Source: Myroides phaeus (GTDB taxonomy: Bacteria; Bacteroidota; Bacteroidia; Flavobacteriales; Flavobacteriaceae). From it: a stretch of DNA of 64,000 nucleotides. Positions 58,398 through 64,000 of the stretch are shown here, one piece after another (the first letter of the stretch is position 1; the number at the start of each line of letters is the position of its first letter). A program made the position numbers and the translations under genes. The stretch spans positions 1,688,001 to 1,752,000 of the forward strand of contig NZ_CP047050.1 of assembly GCF_009799805.1 (NCBI RefSeq), in the 5' to 3' direction. The notes below the pieces were generated by a model. That model ran no database searches. It was given only the letters and a program-made list of their open reading frames with translations, and was not told where the DNA came from.

Positions 58398-60089
58398 ATG
58401 AATGTAAGAGTACTTACTGGTATTATCTTATGCGGTTTCGGTGTTTACGCTCAAAATAACAACACCCTTCAATTTGACAATCCTTTACATATTCCTATTA
58501 ATGCGTCTGGTAATTTTGGCGAATTAAGAGGTACTCACTTCCACGCAGGACTTGATATTAAGACCCAACAGCGTACGGGATTGCCTGTTTATGCTCCAGC
58601 TGATGGGTACGTATCGCGAATTAAAGTCTCAACTTGGGGGTATGGTAAGGCTTTGTATATTGATCATCCTAACGGACAAACAACTGTTTATGGACACTTG
58701 GATAGTTATGCTGGAGAGATTGCTGATTTAGTGAAAAACAGACATTATGCTGAAAAGAGTTTTGAAATTGAAATATTCCCTCGTAAGAATCAACTTGCAG
58801 TAAAACGCGGACAAATTATTGCTTATACTGGTAATACGGGTGGTTCTGGTGGACCACATTTACACTACGAATTTAGAGATACGCAGACACAACAAATTTT
58901 AAACCCATTGGGTGAAGGAATGGATAAAATGCTGACTGATACGCAGGTTCCTTCTGTAAATGCTGTTTTTGTGTATCCATTGAGTGATGAGGCAGTCGTA
59001 AATCAAGGACAGATTCCTCAGCAATTATCATATGTTACTCAAAATGATGGAACGCTTTTAGTTTCGCCTATTAAAGCGAAAGGTACCATTGGTTTTGGAA
59101 TTGATATTCACGATACAGCTAATTTCAATACAAACAAAAACGGTGTTTACGCAGTTGAAACTTTTGTAAATAGTAAGCGTGTCTTTAATTATAAGTTCGA
59201 CCGTTTTTCTTTTGCTGAAAGCGGATTGGTTAATGCGTTAATTGACTATGAACGTTTTGTTACAACAAGAAAGAAAGTACAGAAGTTGTTTTATGACAAA
59301 CCTTATAATCTTTCGGTTTTATCAATTGATGCTTCTAAAGGACAAATTAATGTGAAACCAGGGGAGAACTATACGTATAAAATAGTGCTTTCTGATTATC
59401 ACGGAAACACAAAAACAATTAGTATTCCGGTTGAATATGCTGATGAAGTAGTTCAGAATGCAAGAAAAGTGGAGTCGGGAGAATACAAAATCAACGCAGA
59501 TAGAGATTATATTTTTGAAAAGGAGAACGTAACAGTGAGTATGCCTGTTAAAGCGTTTTACAATGATTTTGAAATGAATATGTCTGTTGCAAATAATGTG
59601 TTGAAATTACACAAGCCTGTTGTTCCAATGGCGAAAAGTATTGCCATTACATTTGATACTTCAAATATGGATATATCAAATAGAGATAAAGCATTTATCG
59701 CTCGTGTTGATGGGGGAAAAAGAGATTATTTCAAAACAACTAAAAAAGGAAATCTGTGGACTATCTACACAAAGAGTTTTGGAGATTATAAGATTTTGAC
59801 TGATGAAGTTGCGCCTAAGATTTACAAACCGAGTTTTGAAGAAGGACAGTGGATTAGTAGTGCAACAGAAGTTTCTTTTTTAATTTCTGACGATGTGGCT
59901 GGTATTTCATCTATTGTGGGAACAATTAATGGAAAATGGGCTTTGTTAGATTACGATTATAAAACAAAGAAAATTGTACATAAGTTTAGTGATAAGGTGG
60001 TTGTTTCAGGTAGAAATGACGTTGTGATAAAAGTTACTGATAATGTAGGAAATGAAGGTGTTTTCGAATCTCATTTCTTCATTAAGTAA
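58398..60089 (+). CDS. M23 family metallopeptidase (exported)
   Basis: 563 residues: signal peptide (about 1-19), then a peptidase M23 domain with H49 and D53 (HAGLD in GTHFHAGLDIK) and H154/H156 (GGPHLHYE) as zinc and catalytic ligands. M23 enzymes cut peptidoglycan cross-bridges; this one is likely periplasmic. About 400 residues downstream form Ig-like/beta domains, a C-terminal stretch FESHFFIK. It starts at ATG; no operon partner is obvious. Confidence 0.9.
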   Translation: MNVRVLTGIILCGFGVYAQNNNTLQFDNPLHIPINASGNFGELRGTHFHAGLDIKTQQRTGLPVYAPADGYVSRIKVSTWGYGKALYIDHPNGQTTVYGHLDSYAGEIADLVKNRHYAEKSFEIEIFPRKNQLAVKRGQIIAYTGNTGGSGGPHLHYEFRDTQTQQILNPLGEGMDKMLTDTQVPSVNAVFVYPLSDEAVVNQGQIPQQLSYVTQNDGTLLVSPIKAKGTIGFGIDIHDTANFNTNKNGVYAVETFVNSKRVFNYKFDRFSFAESGLVNALIDYERFVTTRKKVQKLFYDKPYNLSVLSIDASKGQINVKPGENYTYKIVLSDYHGNTKTISIPVEYADEVVQNARKVESGEYKINADRDYIFEKENVTVSMPVKAFYNDFEMNMSVANNVLKLHKPVVPMAKSIAITFDTSNMDISNRDKAFIARVDGGKRDYFKTTKKGNLWTIYTKSFGDYKILTDEVAPKIYKPSFEEGQWISSATEVSFLISDDVAGISSIVGTINGKWALLDYDYKTKKIVHKFSDKVVVSGRNDVVIKVTDNVGNEGVFESHFFIK

Positions 60090-60185
60090 ATAACGAATAA
60101 CTGTTAATAGGTAGTTTATTCAGCTGTAGAGAAGTACAGCTAAAAAATAGATTACTCATTTTGATGGATAAAAACACGAATTAAG

Positions 60186-60193
60186 TATCTTTG
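60186..60193 (+). promoter_or_regulatory. -7 box TATCTTTG of the 60214 lipoprotein
   Basis: TATCTTTG with a TTG at 60161-60163 (spacing 22): a full Bacteroidetes promoter. The ATG is at 60214. Confidence 0.6.
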
Positions 60194-60213
60194 ATTTATT
60201 AAACACTCATATT

Positions 60214-60972
60214 ATGAAATTAGGCGTAGGATTGTTTTTAGGAATCTTTTTAGTATTTGGAGCTTGTAAGCAAGAAGAAGAGAAGCCAAAAGTTAGTTAT
60301 AAAGAAGAGAGTTCTTCTACGGTTGGTACTGAAACAGTAAAAGAAAAAGAAAGAGCAGAGGATATTCGTATCGCTGACTTACCTGTTTTAATGGGACAGT
60401 CTAATTATTTAATTCACCCAGTTGGTGAAGTACGCGTTTATAGCTATACTTCTAAAAGTGGTATGAGTAAAGTGAGTCAAACTTCTTATACAGTTTCAAA
60501 TTATGCTCCTTTTGAATTAACAGGATATCTTGAGAATTTAATGTTTCAACACAAAGATTCTTTAGAAATTAGACCGCTGACGGATGCTAAAATACAAATC
60601 CAAAGTGTTACATATTTAAACACTATTGCTGAGAAATTCAAGAAGAATATTTTAGTGTATAGCATTTTTGATGCGGATACAAACAGAGATGGTAAGATTG
60701 ACTCTAATGATATCAAAACACTTTACATTAGTAGATCTAATGGGAAAAGTTTTAAAAGGTTGAGTGAAAATTTACACGAGGTGTTAGATTGGACTGTAAT
60801 TGATGCTCAAAATAGGTTGTACTTTAGAACAATTGAGGATATTAATAAAAATGGAGCGTTTGATAAAGATGATAATGTAAATTATTACTACATCAATTTA
60901 TTAGATAAAGATTGGGAAGTGATTAGTTACGACCCTTTACGTGTAGAGAAAGAAATAGAAATTTTAGAATAA
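60214..60972 (+). CDS. Lipoprotein with EF-hand/dockerin-like calcium repeats
   Basis: 252 residues with lipobox FGAC (Cys18), a charged linker, then a beta-rich domain. Two loop motifs DADTNRDGKIDSNDIK (about 149-164) and DINKNGAFDKDDNVNY (about 209-224) have the D-x-N-x-D-G-x-D spacing of calcium-binding EF-hand or dockerin loops. An envelope lipoprotein of unknown function with likely calcium dependence. It has its own promoter and terminator. Confidence 0.8.
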   Translation: MKLGVGLFLGIFLVFGACKQEEEKPKVSYKEESSSTVGTETVKEKERAEDIRIADLPVLMGQSNYLIHPVGEVRVYSYTSKSGMSKVSQTSYTVSNYAPFELTGYLENLMFQHKDSLEIRPLTDAKIQIQSVTYLNTIAEKFKKNILVYSIFDADTNRDGKIDSNDIKTLYISRSNGKSFKRLSENLHEVLDWTVIDAQNRLYFRTIEDINKNGAFDKDDNVNYYYINLLDKDWEVISYDPLRVEKEIEILE

Positions 60973-60975
60973 TAT

Positions 60976-61008
60976 AAAAAAGCTCGTTGATTCAACGAGC
61001 TTTTTTTA
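60976..61008. terminator. Bidirectional terminator, perfect palindrome
   Basis: AGCTCGTTGA (60981-60990) with TCAACGAGCT (60992-61001), A- and T-runs on the sides. Shared by converging genes. Confidence 0.9.
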
Positions 61009-61010
61009 TG

Positions 61011-61433
61011 TTATAAATGCAACTTTTCTACTTGTTCTTTTAAAGCTTTATTCATCGCAATGAAACCAGCTAAAGTTTCAGTTTGTAATTTTTTTTTCAA
61101 GAAAGGAACAAGGATTCCTGAAAATTCTTCACTGTGGTAAAACTCACATTGTACTTCATTAATCTGTTTTATTTTAAAACAATGGTGTCCGTCAAAAATA
61201 CCTTTACAGAGTAGTTTCCCTTTCCAACTAAAATAACGTTCTTTTCTATTGCTGAATACAATCGGCTTAAAAGACATTGAAGGAAGCTGAATAAACAAAG
61301 GCATTCCAATCACAGCCTGTCCTTCAATATGTGAAATAAAGGGATTCCAATTCGGATATTCTTGAAAGTCCATTAATTCATCCCAAATTTGTTTTTTAGT
61401 CGCTTGAATAGTTATACTTGTTTCTATTTTCAT
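61011..61433 (-). CDS. SRPBCC family (polyketide cyclase-like) protein
   Basis: 140 residues. SITIQATKKQIWDELMDFQEYPNWNPFISHIEG is the N-terminal signature of the SRPBCC/Polyketide_cyc2 superfamily. Ligand unknown. It is a separate unit from the cob genes. Confidence 0.85.
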   Translation of the reverse strand: MKIETSITIQATKKQIWDELMDFQEYPNWNPFISHIEGQAVIGMPLFIQLPSMSFKPIVFSNRKERYFSWKGKLLCKGIFDGHHCFKIKQINEVQCEFYHSEEFSGILVPFLKKKLQTETLAGFIAMNKALKEQVEKLHL

Positions 61434-61530
61434 CTTGTCAATTGTTTAGATGACAAAGATGTGTCTTCACAAACAAAGATCTCTTGACTTTAATCAAGAA
61501 AACACCTTCTGAAAAGTTGCTATAGTATGC

Positions 61531-62091
61531 CTACATTTTTTCAACGATATAGTCGTCTTTCTTCGTTTTTCCAAGGTTGAAGTGCAAGACCTCACCATAG
61601 CCAACCGGAATTTTGAATGTGTTTTCTAAAGGAGTATTCAATAGATAATTCCACATACATCTCATTGGACCTCCGTGTGTAATTAATAAAACCTTGTTGT
61701 ATTTCTTTTGTCTTAGTTCGTCTAAAAAGGAAGTCACTCTTTGTTGTACAGTCATAAGGTTCTCCCCATAAGGAGGAGATGTATTCACAATATCGTTCAT
61801 CCAGTTATCAAAACTTTGTTTCGGAATCTCATCCCAAGGTTGCATTTCCCAAGCTCCAAAATCCATTTCTAATAGTCTATCGTCAGAGGAGTAGAACTGG
61901 TTGAATTCTTCTGCAATAAACGTACATCTTCTCAAAGGGCTTGAAAAGATTGCGTCAATATCTATAGGAATTCGTTGTTTTGTTATTTTTATTTCATCTG
62001 TGTATCCATTTAACAAAGGTACATCAGTTTGACCGTAGCATACGCCAGTGGGGACATCTACTGCGGTGTGTCGCATTACATAAATTTCCAT
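61531..62091 (-). CDS. cobC: Alpha-ribazole phosphatase CobC (histidine phosphatase family)
   Basis: It removes the phosphate in the last steps of cobalamin lower-ligand assembly. 186 residues; MRHTAVDVPTGVCYGQTDVPL (6-26) has RHT instead of RHG, typical of CobC, and LITHGGPMR the second histidine. The 5' end overlaps the 3' end of cobS by 16 bases, so translation is coupled. Confidence 0.9.
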   Translation of the reverse strand: MEIYVMRHTAVDVPTGVCYGQTDVPLLNGYTDEIKITKQRIPIDIDAIFSSPLRRCTFIAEEFNQFYSSDDRLLEMDFGAWEMQPWDEIPKQSFDNWMNDIVNTSPPYGENLMTVQQRVTSFLDELRQKKYNKVLLITHGGPMRCMWNYLLNTPLENTFKIPVGYGEVLHFNLGKTKKDDYIVEKM

Positions 62092-62852
62092 AATAGTATA
62101 GTTGATAGGTAAAATAGCACTTCACATACTTGTTGTATCGTTCCTAAACAATCACCTGTATATCCGCCGATGTGTTTTTTAAAGTAATAAGCTAAATAGA
62201 GTTTACCCAAATAGCTGATAAAAAAACTGAGGATAAACATATAGTTGTTATAAAGGAAAAAGGGAACAAGTGTTATCGTAAGTGAAAATAATAGCGATTG
62301 ATAAGGTAATCTTTTATTAGCTAATGGTTTTGATTTACTTTGGTCTGTGTCGCGTACATATTGATGTGTGTAAATCATTGTAGAAGCGTGAAATCTACTG
62401 GTAATATGCGCATTTATTAGCGTAATGACTACTAATGAAATAGATGCACTTCCGAGTTCGTGTAAGGCAAGAAATTTTAGTAGAAGCAACAGTACAATAC
62501 CGATTACGCCATAAGCACCAATACGACTATCTTTCATAATAGTCATTATTTTTTCTTTGCCATAACCACCACCAAAAGAATCGCATACATCAGTAAAACC
62601 GTCTTCGTGAAATGCTCCTGTTAATAATACAGAGATACACATTGATAATACAATAGCGATGTCAATTGAAAATAAGAATTGAAATAAATAAAAGCTCATT
62701 GCCGCCACACCACCTACGATATACCCAATAAAGGGAAAGTATCGCTGTGATTTATTCATTATTTCTTCGCTATACGGTATTTTAAACGGTATAGGTATTC
62801 TGGTGAAGAACATAATAGCTGTAGCAATATAAATTAGTTGCCTCCGAATCAT
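62076..62852 (-). CDS. cobS: Adenosylcobinamide-GDP ribazoletransferase CobS
   Basis: An integral membrane enzyme (258 residues, about six helices) that joins adenosylcobinamide-GDP and alpha-ribazole. The signature AFHEDGFTDVCDSFGGGYGKEK near 82-103 contains the conserved aspartates. It lies between cobC and cobT, overlapping both. Confidence 0.94.
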   Translation of the reverse strand: MIRRQLIYIATAIMFFTRIPIPFKIPYSEEIMNKSQRYFPFIGYIVGGVAAMSFYLFQFLFSIDIAIVLSMCISVLLTGAFHEDGFTDVCDSFGGGYGKEKIMTIMKDSRIGAYGVIGIVLLLLLKFLALHELGSASISLVVITLINAHITSRFHASTMIYTHQYVRDTDQSKSKPLANKRLPYQSLLFSLTITLVPFFLYNNYMFILSFFISYLGKLYLAYYFKKHIGGYTGDCLGTIQQVCEVLFYLSTILLWKFM

Positions 62853-63877
62853 TTGTTTGACACATTAGCAGATTGAAAACTTGCCATATTATTTAAAAAG
62901 GCAACAGCATTTTCGATAATAGGATAAGCCAAAGCACAGCCCGTACCTTCTCCTAATCGCATTCCTAAGTCTAAAATCGCTTTTTGTTCTAAAGAACGAA
63001 GCATTAAGTTATGACCAATTTCATCTGATTTATGACAGAAAATAGCGTTGTTTATTATTTTAGGGTTAATTCTATTAGCACATAAAAAAGCACTTGAAGC
63101 AATAAAACCATCTACTAAGATAATCATATTGTGTTCATACGCTTCTAACATAGCTGCACACATTTGGGCAATTTCAAAACCACCAAAGAACATAAGTGTT
63201 TCCTGTGGTGTTTTTGGTTTTGGATGTGCGTCTAATACAGCAGTAAGTGTCTGTTTTTTCTGTTGCAATTGTTTTGCATTTAATCCCGTACCATTACCTA
63301 CACATTTATCAATTGGTAAGTCTAAAAAAACACTCATTAACAAAGAGGCAGAAGAAGTATTTCCAATTCCCATTTCTCCAAATCCAATTATATTTGTACC
63401 CTTTTCAGCAATATCACGTACAATTTTCTGTCCCATTTCAAAGCAAAAGTTTAATTCACTTTCTGACATTGCCTGATTTGCCAACATATTTTTTGTACCA
63501 TATCCTGCCTTAGCATCTATTAAAGTTGGAGATAAAGAAAAGTTGTGGTTTACGCCAGCATCTACTATTTTGATGTCAATATTATTTTGCTTACAAAACA
63601 CATTAATTGCTGCTCCTTCACTTAGAAAATTACTAACCATTTGAAAAGTTACCTCTTGTGGGTAAGCACTAACACCTTCTTTAGCTAAACCGTGGTCTGC
63701 TGCAAAAACTACAATTGTAGGATTAACAAGTTGCGGGGTTAATGATTGTTGAATTCTTCCTATTTTAAAAGCAATATCCTCTAATAGTCCAAGTGCTTTT
63801 AATGGTTTTGTTTTTAAATTAATTTTTTCTTGAAGTTGCTCGTCAAAAGTCATTGTGTAGTAAGTTGGTTTACACAA
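62849..63877 (-). CDS. cobT: Nicotinate-nucleotide:dimethylbenzimidazole phosphoribosyltransferase CobT
   Basis: It makes alpha-ribazole phosphate, the lower ligand of B12. 342 residues; FGEMGIGNTSSASLL near 165-180, GNGTGL, and the C-terminal GEGTGCALAYPIIENA (catalytic Glu) are diagnostic. First gene of cobT-cobS-cobC. cobU is not in view; it may be upstream beyond the Crp/Fnr gene or elsewhere. Confidence 0.95.
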   Translation of the reverse strand: MCKPTYYTMTFDEQLQEKINLKTKPLKALGLLEDIAFKIGRIQQSLTPQLVNPTIVVFAADHGLAKEGVSAYPQEVTFQMVSNFLSEGAAINVFCKQNNIDIKIVDAGVNHNFSLSPTLIDAKAGYGTKNMLANQAMSESELNFCFEMGQKIVRDIAEKGTNIIGFGEMGIGNTSSASLLMSVFLDLPIDKCVGNGTGLNAKQLQQKKQTLTAVLDAHPKPKTPQETLMFFGGFEIAQMCAAMLEAYEHNMIILVDGFIASSAFLCANRINPKIINNAIFCHKSDEIGHNLMLRSLEQKAILDLGMRLGEGTGCALAYPIIENAVAFLNNMASFQSANVSNK

Positions 63878-63918
63878 ATATAACTTAATTCGTAATATAT
63901 CAGTATAAGAATAAACGT

Positions 63919-64000
63919 TTAAAAGGAAATTGATTTCTTTCTAATACGGCTGAGTGTTTCTGGTGTTATTCCTAAAATAGACGCAATATATTGATGAGGT
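63919..64000 (-). CDS. C-terminus of a Crp/Fnr-family regulator (partial)
   Basis: The minus strand reads in from the right edge and ends at TAA 63921-63919. The visible HQYIASILGITPETLSRIRK is the recognition-helix region of a Crp/Fnr helix-turn-helix. It is 41 bases upstream of cobT, on the same strand. Confidence 0.82.
   Translation of the reverse strand, partial: PHQYIASILGITPETLSRIRKKSISF

Noticed and set aside
63048..63513. Long plus-strand frames opposite cobT
   Set aside because: Complementary to well-conserved cobT motifs; no start context.
63878..63918. Cobalamin riboswitch upstream of cobT
   Set aside because: The gap is only 41 bases, too short for the aptamer.

Overview
The window looks like ordinary chromosome from a member of the Flavobacteriaceae; Myroides or a close relative is my guess from overall gene content. 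The DNA is AT-rich. Promoters fit the Bacteroidetes TTG-N17-23-TAnnTTTG form, and no Shine-Dalgarno sequences stand out. Lineage marker genes include DUF5683, DUF4290, DUF5686, a PadR/PspC pair, BshC, a flavobacterial-type DnaJ and a 6S-Flavo RNA. Most of the sequence is housekeeping, packed in short operons that end at clear, often bidirectional, hairpin terminators.

Layout. 1-2.8 kb: end of a cbb3 cytochrome oxidase operon (probable ccoP end, ccoG, ccoH/fixH, a SafE-like membrane protein). 3-9.4 kb, minus strand: WbqC-like protein, lepB, dapB, a DUF5683 protein, parB, parA, and a 2,4-dienoyl-CoA-reductase-like SDR. 9.4-16.6 kb: hypothetical protein, bshC, a B12-type radical SAM protein, an orphan ParD-like antitoxin, SdpI-like and DUF3784 membrane proteins, an alpha/beta hydrolase. 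16.6-17.4 kb: an 800-bp non-coding tract of nested inverted and direct repeats, the most foreign-looking DNA here. 17.4-24.1 kb: a large secreted YwqK/MORN-repeat protein, an exported ankyrin protein with an exported catalase, a small secreted protein, an EamA transporter. 24.2-33.1 kb: htpG, two lipoproteins (lipocalin, OmpA), PspC/PadR, a DUF4442 thioesterase-like protein, a TIGR01777 epimerase, grpE-dnaJ. 33.2-37.7 kb: ABC exporter pair, a sigma-54 response regulator without a DNA-binding domain, a half DEAD-box helicase. 37.9-40.4 kb: two identical tRNA-Met genes, each with its own promoter and terminator, flanking a three-gene membrane/J-domain module. 40.5-48.9 kb: START-like protein, class IV aminotransferase, AlgH, HU, fmt, recQ, a P-loop kinase, DUF493, DUF4290, murA. 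49.0-50.5 kb: an intact IS3-family element sitting in the loop of the terminator behind murA. 50.5-60.9 kb: DUF5686 outer-membrane protein, aroQ, an outer-membrane barrel, xerD, rny, 6S RNA, zapA, a ZapB-like protein, an M23 peptidase, a Ca-binding-repeat lipoprotein. 61-64 kb: SRPBCC protein, cobC-cobS-cobT, and the end of a Crp/Fnr regulator.

The most unusual signal is regulatory. The grpE-dnaJ and htpG genes, about 5 kb apart and on opposite strands, each have a sigma-54-like GG-N10-G(C/T) element preceded, at exactly the same 11-bp spacing, by a TG(T/A)CA-N3-TGACA motif. This suggests an enhancer-activated heat-shock regulon. A sigma-54 activator lacking its DNA-binding domain is encoded 2.5 kb downstream of dnaJ. 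Other points worth checking are the IS inside a terminator, the repeat-rich relic, the duplicated tRNA-Met unit, a PadR autoregulatory palindrome, and a DnaJ with only half of the usual zinc motifs.
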